64,000 nucleotides of DNA from Cognataquiflexum nitidum (lineage in GTDB: Bacteria > Bacteroidota > Bacteroidia > Cytophagales > Cyclobacteriaceae): assembly GCF_022538055.1 (NCBI RefSeq), contig NZ_JAKZAM010000014.1:1-64000 (forward strand), written 5' to 3'. The notes beneath the pieces are model-generated. The model saw nothing but the letters and a program-made list of their open reading frames with translations. It had not been told where the DNA came from and ran no database searches. This document shows positions 54,543-63,257 of this stretch, one piece after another. Numbering within the stretch: the first letter of the stretch is position 1; every line of letters starts with the position of its first letter. The position numbers and the translations under genes are program-made.

Positions 54543-57071
54543 CTATTTTGGATCCAGGATTTTATTGATTCGTTCCAAAGCATCCTCCAAATGGAGTTTG
54601 GATACTTTGTCAGAAGTTCTTGGAATGGCAGCAGTGATCTGTCTTTGCAAGGTTTTCAATTCACCTCTTGCCATTGGTCTGATATCAGATTGGGAAGCAT
54701 TGATCTGCGGCCCAAGAAAAGCCCTGAACTGCAAAGGAAGATTTGGCTCGTTTCCGGTTAGCAACAACTCCAAGCGCTCAATATGTGCTCTCTGAAGACT
54801 TCGCCTGTGGACATCGATTGTTTTGCCGGAAGGCAACTCGCTCCATATTCCTCCACGCAGGTCATCAAACAGCTCCACCATGGTATAGGCATTTTTTCCG
54901 TTTAGGGCTTCGTTTTCAATCATCCTTCCAAGTCTACCCCATTCCAGGATTCCATTCAAAGTAGTGACCTGCACCCCACGGATTCTTTCCAATGCTCCGA
55001 AATCACCTGTTCTTTCGATGATTTTTTCATCCATCAGCCATGAAGGCGTGGCAAACAATTCTTTGTTGATAAACTGAACGGCACGTTTCTGCTTTGTCTT
55101 GTCGGCATGGACATAGACAGCATCACCTTGACCCGATGATTTGTAGAATTCATATACCCCGCCGACATTGGTTCGAACATGTCCCATGTATCTATTGTAC
55201 TGACCGATCACCTGACCATACATTTCATTAAGGTCGCTGTAGTCTTTGAATGGTTTGTCTTCTTCTGCAGTCCATTTCATCAGGTTTGGAAGGATCACTT
55301 TCAAATTCTTAATCCCGTAATCGGAAGCTTTCATGGCGTCATCCCCCAAGTCTTCACTTTGGCTACTTGGATCATAGCTATTGCCCTGACGGCCAAAACG
55401 GTAAACAGGATCTCCCTGTTTGGCCAAAATCCATTTGTCCAAGGTAGGTTGCTCTTCTTCGGGAGTTTTGGCTTCCAAGATAGGTCTGTAACCCCATGCT
55501 ATGGAGTACTTGTCATAAGGTCCTACGTCAGGCATCAGGCTGACATTATCATCTCCGGGCTGCGCGATGTAGTTGAATCTCGCATAATCCATGATGGAAG
55601 GCGCCGTGCCAAATTCCTTGGTGAAAGTAGCTGACCGCAAAGAATCCACCGGATAAGCATGTGATGAAGCAAAATTATGTGGAAGACCCAAAGTATGTCC
55701 CACCTCATGAGAGGATACAAATCGGATCAACCTGCCCATGACTTCTTCCCTGAAGTTGACACCCCGGGCTTCTGGATTGACTGCTGCGGTTTGGATAAAG
55801 AACCAGTTTCTGAGCAGGTTCATCACATTGTGGTACCAGCCGATATCCGATTCAATGATCTCTCCCGAGCGCGGATCTGAGACGTGTGGTCCATATGCAT
55901 TTTGGATGTCCGAGGCAAAATACCTGATGACAGAATACCTCGCATCTTCAGGACTCCAATCAGGATCTTCTTCTTTGGTAGGCGCGTCTTTGGCAAGAAT
56001 GGCATTTTTGAATCCCGCTTCCTCAAAAGCTTTTTGCCAATCCTCAATTCCCTGCTTCAGGTAAGATCTCCATCTTTCAGGCGTGGCAGGATCAATATAA
56101 AACACAATCGGTTTTTTTGGCTCTACCAATTCACCTCTTTTGAATTTCTCATAATCTTCTTCCTTCACTTCCAATCTCCATCTGTCAAGGAAAGTTCTTG
56201 TCGCAGCTTTTTGTTGGTCGAGACCGTAGTCCACTACTGAGCGGCTAAACCACCCTACGCGTCGGTCGGAAAGACGTTGCATCATTGGTACTTTTGGAAG
56301 CAGTACCATGGAAGAATTCATCTCTACCGTAATCAATCCTGTGCTTGCATTTGAAGGTGGCTCGGTAGCAGCATAGGTCATGACATACCTTGCTTCTATG
56401 TTGATCGGATAAGGGCTCACCCGCTCAATATAGGAGCGCTCATTGTCCAGTCTAGTTACTTTATACTGTGTCCTTCTATTTCTTGGTAACCCAATGGCCT
56501 GAACATCCTTAGTAAACAAGTCCGTTACCTCGATAACTACACCATTTTTATCCGTAGCTTTTACCTTCACATCAAATTTTTGGAGGATCGGTTCTAGGTT
56601 GGAGCTTTTTACCGCTGTGAATATTGGCAAAGAGTCAGCCGCCGTGTTGCTGTAGGAAACTACTTTCAGAAGTATATTATCTCCGTTTTGATCCCATCTG
56701 ACGAGCAAAGTGTTTGTCCTTTCGCCACCATACCCGATCCCATCTGCGGTCTTGGCAATGGTCGTGACAATGAGCATTTCTCGCCCAATCAGGGTATCGG
56801 GGATTTCATAAAAATACTTCCCGTCCAACTCATGAACTTTAAACAATCCGTCCTTTGACTTTGCCTTGTCGGTAATGACTTCAGCATAGGATTTTGGCCC
56901 TGTCTTCGGCGGCGCAGGTCTTGCAGGTGCAGGAGCTGCCACCGCAGGGGCGTTTTTGGAATCTTTTTTCTTTTTCTTTTGGGCAAATGCCTCGTCATTG
57001 ACGAAAACCATTCCCACCAAAAGAAGAAAAGTCAATCCCTTTCGTAAATACATTTGGGTAAACTTCTTCAT
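54543..57071 (-). CDS. Large exported zinc metalloprotease (DUF5117/DUF5118 type)
   Basis: An 842-residue secreted metzincin-like protein. A signal peptide (about 1-30) is followed by a basic, Ala/Pro-rich segment (KKKKKDSKNAPAVAAPAPAR), a DUF5118/DUF5117-type beta-rich region, and the zinc site HEVGHTLGLPHNF with His455, Glu456, His459 and His465. The DUF4953-type C-terminal part is helical. The family is common in Bacteroidota, its substrates unknown. The gene is full-length and single, with a long 3' UTR (about 330 bases) full of repeats before the terminator. Confidence 0.9.
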   Translation of the reverse strand: MKKFTQMYLRKGLTFLLLVGMVFVNDEAFAQKKKKKDSKNAPAVAAPAPARPAPPKTGPKSYAEVITDKAKSKDGLFKVHELDGKYFYEIPDTLIGREMLIVTTIAKTADGIGYGGERTNTLLVRWDQNGDNILLKVVSYSNTAADSLPIFTAVKSSNLEPILQKFDVKVKATDKNGVVIEVTDLFTKDVQAIGLPRNRRTQYKVTRLDNERSYIERVSPYPINIEARYVMTYAATEPPSNASTGLITVEMNSSMVLLPKVPMMQRLSDRRVGWFSRSVVDYGLDQQKAATRTFLDRWRLEVKEEDYEKFKRGELVEPKKPIVFYIDPATPERWRSYLKQGIEDWQKAFEEAGFKNAILAKDAPTKEEDPDWSPEDARYSVIRYFASDIQNAYGPHVSDPRSGEIIESDIGWYHNVMNLLRNWFFIQTAAVNPEARGVNFREEVMGRLIRFVSSHEVGHTLGLPHNFASSHAYPVDSLRSATFTKEFGTAPSIMDYARFNYIAQPGDDNVSLMPDVGPYDKYSIAWGYRPILEAKTPEEEQPTLDKWILAKQGDPVYRFGRQGNSYDPSSQSEDLGDDAMKASDYGIKNLKVILPNLMKWTAEEDKPFKDYSDLNEMYGQVIGQYNRYMGHVRTNVGGVYEFYKSSGQGDAVYVHADKTKQKRAVQFINKELFATPSWLMDEKIIERTGDFGALERIRGVQVTTLNGILEWGRLGRMIENEALNGKNAYTMVELFDDLRGGIWSELPSGKTIDVHRRSLQRAHIERLELLLTGNEPNLPLQFRAFLGPQINASQSDIRPMARGELKTLQRQITAAIPRTSDKVSKLHLEDALERINKILDPK

Positions 57072-57195
57072 GTGTTATGTAGTTGACTTGATAATTAACT
57101 TTTGAAATTAACCCGTAATTCAGGGCTTTTCTTAAATTCAAAGGCCGAAATTTGATAAACGGCAATTCATTCCATTTAAAAGGCGCGACAGTTTT

Positions 57196-58308
57196 ATGCA
57201 GCATTTAGACATTATCATCATCGGCGGAGGGTTGGGAGGATTGATTGCTGCGCATCAATTGGCTAAAAACGGAAGGGAGGTTTTGCTCATTGAAAAAAAA
57301 AAATATCCTTTTCACCGTGTTTGTGGGGAATATATCTCCAATGAGGTCAAAGATTTTTTACTCAAAGAAAATCTATTCCCCCAGGAAATAGGTCCTTCTG
57401 ATATCAATAAATTTCAGCTGAGTTCCATCAAAGGAAATATGGCCAATATGCCACTGGACCTTGGTGGATTTGGTATCAGCAGGTATGCGTTTGATTTATT
57501 TTTGTACCAAAAAGCATCAGCTGAAGGTGTAACCTTTATGCTTCAGACGCAGGTGGAGGAAGTTGGATTTGAGCAAAAAGAAAACAGGTTTTTTCTCAAA
57601 CTCAGTAGAGGCAGTTCCCTATCAGCCAACCATGTTATAGGGGCTTTTGGCAAAAGATCCAAAGTGGACAAAGCCATGGACAGGCATTTTATGCATCAGC
57701 GCAGTCCATTTATTGGGGTCAAATACCACGTCAAAACGGACTTTGACCCAAATACTGTCGCCTTGCATAATTTTGAGGGGGGATATTGTGGCCTCAACCA
57801 AGTGGAAAGTGGGATTTTTAATCTTTGTTACTTGGGTTCCAAAGAGCAGCTCCGACATTATGGAAGCATACCTGAAATGGAAAAGGAAGTACTCCACAAA
57901 AATCCCCATCTCAGGCAAATTTTTCAAAACAGTGAGTTCCTTTTTGACAAACCGGAAGTCATCAACGAAATCAATTTTTCACCCAAGCAGCCTGTCGAAG
58001 ACCATATCCTGATGGTCGGCGATGCGGCGGGTTTGATTACCCCGCTCTGCGGCAATGGCATGGCGATCGCGATCCATACAGGCAAATTGGCTGCTGAAGC
58101 CATTCTTCTCAATAAGGAAAGAATTCCGATTGAAAGCCAATACCGCAGCCAATGGGATGGTATTTTCAAAACCAGATTGTGGATCGGCAGAAAAGTGCAG
58201 TGGCTTTTTGGGTCAAAAGCAGTTTCAGAATTTTCAGTGGGACTGATCAAAAACTCTACTTTTTTGGCAAAGGAGATTATGAAAATGACGCATGGGGAAA
58301 GATTCTAA
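57196..58308 (+). CDS. FAD-dependent oxidoreductase (geranylgeranyl-reductase/monooxygenase-like)
   Basis: A 370-residue flavoprotein of the UbiH/GGR-like superfamily: Rossmann motif IIIIGGGLGGLIAAHQLA with GxGxxG at 10-15, Glu33 in LLIEKKKYPFHRVCGEYIS, and the second FAD line ILMVGDAAGLITPLCGNGMA near 272. It may hydroxylate a phenolic ring or reduce a prenyl chain. It is the first gene of the polyketide synthase locus, on the same strand as the PKS but separated by the divergent UbiA-type gene. A role in tailoring the PKS product is inferred from position. Confidence 0.8.
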   Translation: MQHLDIIIIGGGLGGLIAAHQLAKNGREVLLIEKKKYPFHRVCGEYISNEVKDFLLKENLFPQEIGPSDINKFQLSSIKGNMANMPLDLGGFGISRYAFDLFLYQKASAEGVTFMLQTQVEEVGFEQKENRFFLKLSRGSSLSANHVIGAFGKRSKVDKAMDRHFMHQRSPFIGVKYHVKTDFDPNTVALHNFEGGYCGLNQVESGIFNLCYLGSKEQLRHYGSIPEMEKEVLHKNPHLRQIFQNSEFLFDKPEVINEINFSPKQPVEDHILMVGDAAGLITPLCGNGMAIAIHTGKLAAEAILLNKERIPIESQYRSQWDGIFKTRLWIGRKVQWLFGSKAVSEFSVGLIKNSTFLAKEIMKMTHGERF

Positions 58309-58366
58309 ATCAAAGCTTTAGATGTCGGAAATGAGACTGGTTAACTGACTGTCTTTCTTGATTCAA

Positions 58367-58406
58367 ATCGATATTGATTGATATTTGGATATTGAAGATA
58401 TTGATC
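58367..58406. repeat. GATATTGATTGATATTTGGA word repeat
   Basis: Third copy of the GATATTG/GATATTTGGATATTG vocabulary, between the convergent flavoprotein and prenyltransferase genes. Confidence 0.5.
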
Positions 58407-58443
58407 TTAAAAACAATGCACGTTTTGATTTCAAACTTGAGAA

Positions 58444-59337
58444 TCAACTTATAGCCTGCAAAATCTGCGTATTCTCCAAGAAATACCAAGCAAAGAAGAT
58501 ATTCAACGCAATGGCAGATATCCTGTTCATCCACATGGTCCAGGTATAGTTGGTGTATTTTTGTTCATCCTTCTGCACAAAAGAAAACCAGATGAGAAAA
58601 AACAAAATCACCGGAAGCATGGCGCCCAGGAATCCATAAAAGGCGCTTTCCTGATTCCTGCTTAGGAAAAACCAGCTGAAGCAGATTCCCGTCACCAAAA
58701 ACCAGACGCTTGAAAAAACAAACGTTCCTTTTTTGCCCAGTTTCAGACTCAGCGTGATATCCCCTCTTTTGGAATCTTCTTCGTGTTGATAAACTTGGGT
58801 CAGGGGATAAGAACCCCACAGCATCAGACTGGACAGCAAGCCCGGAATCAAGACGTGGCTTTTGGTAAATACCTCCCAACCAAAATCACTCAATCCCGCA
58901 TAAGCCATGCAGAAAGTGAAGCAGCCCTGAAAGAACCCTGCGACCACCCAACTTACATAGGCATACTTTTTGAGTCTGATGGAGGGATGGCTGTAAGCCA
59001 TGGACACGAGGCTATACACGAGCAGCATGCTGCTGAATTGCCAATTGATCATCAAACCAAGCGCCAGGGAAACAAAAAAAAACACCAAAGAAAGAAAATA
59101 AAGGCCTTTGGTGACTTTGGGCGGGTTGCGCAGACCGCCGATGCTTTTTTCGTCCTTGTCAAAATAAGAATTGTAACCATTGCTCGAAGGGTAAAGAAAC
59201 AAGTGCAAAGCTACCAGCACAATCAGCATCCTTTCGGGATTGTGGTTTGGGGTAAAAGCCAGGGCAAAAATAAATATCGGGAGGAGATAGAAGGAAAATG
59301 GAATTCTGAGGTGTTTCCAACTTGATAGTTTAAACAT
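58444..59337 (-). CDS. UbiA-type membrane prenyltransferase
   Basis: A 297-residue membrane protein with about eight hydrophobic segments. Both Asp-rich regions of the superfamily are present but altered: the first reads NGYNSYFDKDEKSIGG (Asn53, Asn56, Asp60, Asp62) in place of NDxxDxxxD, the second HEEDSKRGDITLSLKLG (Asp188, Asp193). UbiA enzymes move a prenyl group to an aromatic or other acceptor. Its start faces the PKS start 88 bp away, a divergent promoter, so a polyketide acceptor is the natural guess. The flavoprotein gene converges with it. Confidence 0.75.
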   Translation of the reverse strand: MFKLSSWKHLRIPFSFYLLPIFIFALAFTPNHNPERMLIVLVALHLFLYPSSNGYNSYFDKDEKSIGGLRNPPKVTKGLYFLSLVFFFVSLALGLMINWQFSSMLLVYSLVSMAYSHPSIRLKKYAYVSWVVAGFFQGCFTFCMAYAGLSDFGWEVFTKSHVLIPGLLSSLMLWGSYPLTQVYQHEEDSKRGDITLSLKLGKKGTFVFSSVWFLVTGICFSWFFLSRNQESAFYGFLGAMLPVILFFLIWFSFVQKDEQKYTNYTWTMWMNRISAIALNIFFAWYFLENTQILQAIS

Positions 59338-59425
59338 AAATAAATTTAGATTTTTAACTTTAAAGGTAAGGGATGGTTATCTTTCAGGCATCCCAAGTTA
59401 GAAAAAATAAGTGTAACTTAAATTA

Positions 59426-60502
59426 ATGAACAACCACATCGTAAGTATTGGAACAGCAAATCCCGGGAATCCTGTCCCCCAATTTCAGATCGGGGAATTT
59501 ATGAAAATGGCCCATGGCTTGGATACTCAGGAATCAAGGAAGTTAAATTTTGTATACCGGCAAACTGGAATAGAAAATAGATTCAGCGTGATTGAAGACT
59601 TTAATTTTGTCAATCCCGAAAAATTCAGCTTTTTTCCTAAAAACAAGGAACTGGAACCCTTCCCCTCTACAAAAATGAGGATGGGACTTTTTGAAAAATC
59701 AGCTTTGACTCTGGCAAAAAGGGCCGTTGATGATTGTCTTTCCAAAACCCATATCCAAGCCAAGGAAATCACCCATTTGATTTTGGTCTCCTGCACCGGC
59801 ATGTTTGCCCCGGGTCTGGACTTGGAGATTATCCACGCCCTTGGTTTCCGAAATGACGTGGAGCGCTATGCCATCCATTTTATGGGTTGCTATGCGGCTT
59901 TCAATGCCATCAAGTTGGCAGACCGTATCTGTGACAGCGATCCCGGTGCCAAGGTACTGGTACTCGCGATCGAGCTTTGTACCATCCATTTTCAAAAGGA
60001 CTACACAGAGGATAATCTTTTGGCAAATGCCATTTTTGGAGATGGCGCTGCGGCGGCATTGGTGAGACGCCTTCCGGTTGGATTGAAGATCAAAAAATAC
60101 CACAGCCGTGTTTTCAAAGAAGGCGAAAACGACATGGCTTGGTCTATCGGGGATTTTGGCTTTGAAATGAGACTGAGCAAATACGTCCCTGACCTGTTGC
60201 ACAAAGGATTGAATGAGATCCTTGGCTACTTAGAGGAAGTTTTTCAACTGTCAAAAATCAAAAATTTTGCAATCCATCCGGGAGGAAAACAGATTTTACA
60301 GAAAGTGGAAAATGCCTTCCAAATCACACCTGAACAGAATTTACACTCCCATGAGATTTTGAAAGCTTTTGGAAATATGTCCTCGGCAACCATTTTATTT
60401 GTTTTGAAAAAATGGCTCCTAGATCCGAAATCCAAGGGAGATATTTTGGCAATGGGATTTGGCCCCGGATTGACTTTGGAGACACTTTTGTTGGAGAAAT
60501 AA
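59426..60502 (+). CDS. Type III polyketide synthase (chalcone/stilbene synthase family)
   Basis: A 358-residue homodimeric-type ketosynthase with the full Cys-His-Asn triad: Cys123 in ILVSCTGMFAPGLD, His284 in FAIHPGGKQIL and Asn317 in FGNMSSATILFVL. Other lines are FMGCYAAFNAIKLA and LANAIFGDGAAA. Bacterial members make alkylresorcinols, alkylpyrones or similar from fatty acyl starters. Which one cannot be read. It overlaps the methyltransferase start by one base (TAATG), so the two are translated together, and is divergent from the UbiA-type gene. Confidence 0.93.
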   Translation: MNNHIVSIGTANPGNPVPQFQIGEFMKMAHGLDTQESRKLNFVYRQTGIENRFSVIEDFNFVNPEKFSFFPKNKELEPFPSTKMRMGLFEKSALTLAKRAVDDCLSKTHIQAKEITHLILVSCTGMFAPGLDLEIIHALGFRNDVERYAIHFMGCYAAFNAIKLADRICDSDPGAKVLVLAIELCTIHFQKDYTEDNLLANAIFGDGAAAALVRRLPVGLKIKKYHSRVFKEGENDMAWSIGDFGFEMRLSKYVPDLLHKGLNEILGYLEEVFQLSKIKNFAIHPGGKQILQKVENAFQITPEQNLHSHEILKAFGNMSSATILFVLKKWLLDPKSKGDILAMGFGPGLTLETLLLEK

Positions 60503-61209
60503 TGGGAAAGTTCGATCAGCGCTGCTACGACAAAGAGATCATGGATGACTTAGAAGTCGGTGGAGAAGTCCTGAAGCAGACCTTGCGCGAGCTCCGCACG
60601 ATCAACCGTTTTTTGGGAGGCAATCATGTCACCACCTCAGGGCTTAAAATTCTCCTGAAAGGAGACAAAAGCCGGAAATACACCATCGCCGATATCGGTT
60701 GTGGCGGCGGCGACATGCTGCGTGTCATGGCTGATTGGGCTTCAAAGAATGGATATGATTGCCAATTTGTAGGAATTGATGCCAATGACTACACAATAGG
60801 AATGGCAAAAGAGAATTTAAAGAATTATCCCAATGTGAGTTTTTTGACCCAAAATGTATTTGATAGAGAGTTTGAAAACATAAAAATAGATGTCTTCACC
60901 TGCACTCTTTTTACGCATCATTTTACCGATAATGAACTAATTATGCTCCTGAAGGTTTTAAAAAAAGGCGCATCCTTGGGCTTGGTCATCAATGACCTCC
61001 ATCGCCATCCTTTAGCTTATTACAGCATCAGGGTACTTACGGCTTGGTTTTCAAAATCCCCAATGGTCCAAAACGATGGACCATTGTCTGTTCTCAGGGG
61101 TTTTTCACGAAAAGACATCAAGCATATTTTACAAAAAGCCGGCATCGGACCCGTTCAGGTTCAGTGGAATTGGGCATTCAGATGGCGGGTAATTTGCAGA
61201 TTCATTTAA
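60502..61209 (+). CDS. SAM-dependent methyltransferase of the type III PKS locus
   Basis: A 235-residue class I methyltransferase from the ATG at 60502, which overlaps the PKS stop (TAATG). The SAM-binding line is YTIADIGCGGGDMLRV with Asp64, followed by FVGIDANDYTIGMAKEN, DVFTCTLFTHHFTD and LGLVINDLHRHP, all typical of the Methyltransf_11/12/23 group. The C-terminal part (MVQNDGPLSVLRGFSRKDIK) is characteristic of the members found beside bacterial type III PKS genes. It probably methylates the polyketide ring or its quinone. The frame extends upstream to 60412 but overlaps the PKS, so 60502 is preferred. Confidence 0.88.
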   Translation: MGKFDQRCYDKEIMDDLEVGGEVLKQTLRELRTINRFLGGNHVTTSGLKILLKGDKSRKYTIADIGCGGGDMLRVMADWASKNGYDCQFVGIDANDYTIGMAKENLKNYPNVSFLTQNVFDREFENIKIDVFTCTLFTHHFTDNELIMLLKVLKKGASLGLVINDLHRHPLAYYSIRVLTAWFSKSPMVQNDGPLSVLRGFSRKDIKHILQKAGIGPVQVQWNWAFRWRVICRFI

Positions 61210-61250
61210 ATTTGGTCTTAAATTAATTTTCAAACACTAATTTAATACGC

Positions 61251-62099
61251 ATGGAAGGGTACGGAATTGACTTAAAAACTTTAGACCTAATCAAACAGCA
61301 GGCGGTAGACCTTGCTTTCTCTATTGGACCAAAGCTGATTCTTGGAATTATTATCTACCTAATAGGTAAATACCTGATCAATTTGGTTCAGAAAATAATG
61401 AGCAAAGCATTTGAAAAATCAGATGTGGACCCTTCACTTGCGACTTTTCTGAATAGTTTTGCAAAGGCCATTCTTTGGGTTTTGTTGCTGATCAGCATTG
61501 CTACGACCATGGGAGTCGAGATGACCTCTTTTGTTGCCATATTGGGTGCTGCGGGTTTGGCAGTTGGCTTGGCATTACAAGGATCTTTGGCAAATTTTGC
61601 AGGAGGGGTATTGATCCTGATGTTTAAGCCATTCAAAGTGGGGGATACCGTAGAGGCACAGGGGACTACCGGTGAAGTGGAGAGTATTGACATACTCTAT
61701 ACCAAAATCAGAAACTTTGATAATAAATTGGTGACAGTCCCAAATGGGATTTTGGCGAATAACCTGATCATCAATTATTCCCAAAAATCAACTAGAAGAG
61801 TGGACATGAAAGTAGGAATTGCCTATGGGACGGACATCAAGAAAGCGAGAATGATAATTCTTGACGTATTGAATAAAGATGAAAGGATCCACAAAGAACC
61901 CGAATCGGTAGTTTATTTCGGGAATTTTGGAGATAGCTCTTTGGACCTTACCATCAGATGTTGGACTGATACCGAAAACCTTTGGCCGGTCTTTTGGGAC
62001 AATATGGAGGCGATCAAGGAGGCATTGGAGGCAAACAAAATAAGTATTCCTTTTCCTCAAAGAGATGTCCATCACTTTTATCCCGAAGGACAAAAATAA
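61251..62099 (+). CDS. Small-conductance mechanosensitive channel (MscS family)
   Basis: A 282-residue channel that opens when membrane tension rises on osmotic downshock. Three N-terminal membrane helices are seen, the third being the pore helix (LGAAGLAVGLALQGSLANFA) with the Gly/Ala pattern of MscS, then the beta domain (VGDTVEAQGTTGEVESIDIL, VTVPNGILANNLIINYS) and an alpha/beta C-terminal domain. Length equals E. coli MscS. It is 41 bp behind the methyltransferase gene on the same strand and may be cotranscribed, with no functional link evident. Confidence 0.93.
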   Translation: MEGYGIDLKTLDLIKQQAVDLAFSIGPKLILGIIIYLIGKYLINLVQKIMSKAFEKSDVDPSLATFLNSFAKAILWVLLLISIATTMGVEMTSFVAILGAAGLAVGLALQGSLANFAGGVLILMFKPFKVGDTVEAQGTTGEVESIDILYTKIRNFDNKLVTVPNGILANNLIINYSQKSTRRVDMKVGIAYGTDIKKARMIILDVLNKDERIHKEPESVVYFGNFGDSSLDLTIRCWTDTENLWPVFWDNMEAIKEALEANKISIPFPQRDVHHFYPEGQK

Positions 62100-62126
62100 A
62101 AAAAGGCCGGTTTCCCGGCCTTTTTT
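62100..62126. terminator. Terminator after mscS
   Basis: GGCCGG (62105-62110) pairs with CCGGCC (62115-62120), with A runs on the left and six T on the right. It can serve both mscS and the convergent lipoprotein gene. Confidence 0.88.
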
Positions 62127-62130
62127 ACAT

Positions 62131-62149
62131 CTATGAACTATGGTCTAGT
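62131..62149. repeat. CTATGAACTATGGTCTAG word repeat
   Basis: A short copy of the CTATGG/GGTCTA vocabulary seen at 52.6-54.3 kb, next to the mscS terminator. Confidence 0.35.
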
Positions 62150-62176
62150 TTCAATAAATTTCCCATTTTCAATTTA

Positions 62177-63016
62177 TCAATCAAATTTTACAGAAACTGT
62201 TTTACCGTTGTGGGTAACAGAAGCGATTTTGTCACATTCTCCATTACCATAGTCGATTAGGAATTTGGAATCTGTATTGACGGTCAGTTCTAACTTCCCT
62301 GAAGACGGTACCCAATTTCCTTTATCTGTGCAGGATTGGATAAACACCAATTTTTCTTCAATCAGGGACATAAATGGAATGCCAAGCCTGGTGATACCAC
62401 CTGATCCGCCTGTAACCTCTAGCTTAATGCCATTGCTATCTGTAGGCAAGAAGAGTTTTTTGTCGTGTTCGCCTTCTATGGTCGCATATGTTCCATCCGG
62501 CCAAGTGACTTTACCGGCTACAATGACAGTTTGAAACATGAAATATTTCCCTTCTGCATTGAATCCTTTCTGGATGATTTTTCTTCGACCTTCAATTTTG
62601 AGCCCATTGACTTCGTATCCGTCAAATGCAATGGTAATTTCAGACCCCGAATCAAACGAAAGTGCAGAATAATAAATCATGATTTTGCCTTTTCTGGTGA
62701 TTCCTTTGGGGCTTTTGCAGCCCGCTCCAAAATTGATTACGATTGCTTTGTTGTTTGGAAAAAAATCAACTTTTGTATCTGCGCAAAAATCGCTTTGGAT
62801 ATTCATATTGGTCCTAAGACCAAGACCGTTGCTTTGCATGGCAGAGAGGGTAAAAAAGTCTGCTTCATCAAAAGCGGCATTAACCTGTGCCCCTTCTTGC
62901 AGGACTGCAGTGTCCTGTTGAGGCAATAGTTCTTCTGTTTTTTCACAAGAAAACATCAAAAAGATTATTCCTAGGGCAAACAGGAAAGTAGGGATTTGTG
63001 GGTGATTTACTTTCAT
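62177..63016 (-). CDS. Lipoprotein of unknown function
   Basis: A 279-residue predicted lipoprotein (signal peptide core FLFALGIIFLMFSC, lipobox Cys24). The mature part is beta-rich with several Gly-rich turns, and four further Cys residues (SDFCADTK, GAGCKSPKG, IQSCTDKG, GNGECDKI) could form two disulfides. No recognised domain. Proteins with this build are common in Cytophagales. A TACTTTCA element lies upstream, close to the -7 consensus. Confidence 0.7.
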   Translation of the reverse strand: MKVNHPQIPTFLFALGIIFLMFSCEKTEELLPQQDTAVLQEGAQVNAAFDEADFFTLSAMQSNGLGLRTNMNIQSDFCADTKVDFFPNNKAIVINFGAGCKSPKGITRKGKIMIYYSALSFDSGSEITIAFDGYEVNGLKIEGRRKIIQKGFNAEGKYFMFQTVIVAGKVTWPDGTYATIEGEHDKKLFLPTDSNGIKLEVTGGSGGITRLGIPFMSLIEEKLVFIQSCTDKGNWVPSSGKLELTVNTDSKFLIDYGNGECDKIASVTHNGKTVSVKFD

Positions 63017-63063
63017 GTGGATTAAGTTTTATGTCTGAAAGTAACGTAAAAAAAATCAATTGG

Positions 63064-63249
63064 TTAATCAGTTGAAGAGGATTTTTTTTCACTTTTTTTA
63101 TCCTTATCTCCTGAATTTGAGGCACATCCAATATTCTTGGTAAGAGATGCATTTTCTGGTATGCCACCAAAACCCTCTGAAAAATCCCATGCATCAGCCA
63201 AAGTCTCTTTTTGGATTTTTTTTTCTCGATTCGACTTTTTCTTCACCAT
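63064..63249 (-). CDS. Small conserved protein encoded behind the CobW-type GTPase
   Basis: A 61-residue protein from the ATG at 63249, whose start overlaps the 3' end of the GTPase gene by 9-10 bp. It is Lys-rich at both ends with a more conserved middle, DAWDFSEGFGGIPENASLTK and NIGCASNSGD. I recall similar small proteins with a FGGIP.....NIGC core next to CobW-like genes in other Bacteroidota; that is memory, not a search. Possibly translationally coupled to the GTPase. Function unknown. Confidence 0.55.
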   Translation of the reverse strand: MVKKKSNREKKIQKETLADAWDFSEGFGGIPENASLTKNIGCASNSGDKDKKSEKKSSSTD

Positions 63250-63257
63250 GATTTTGT

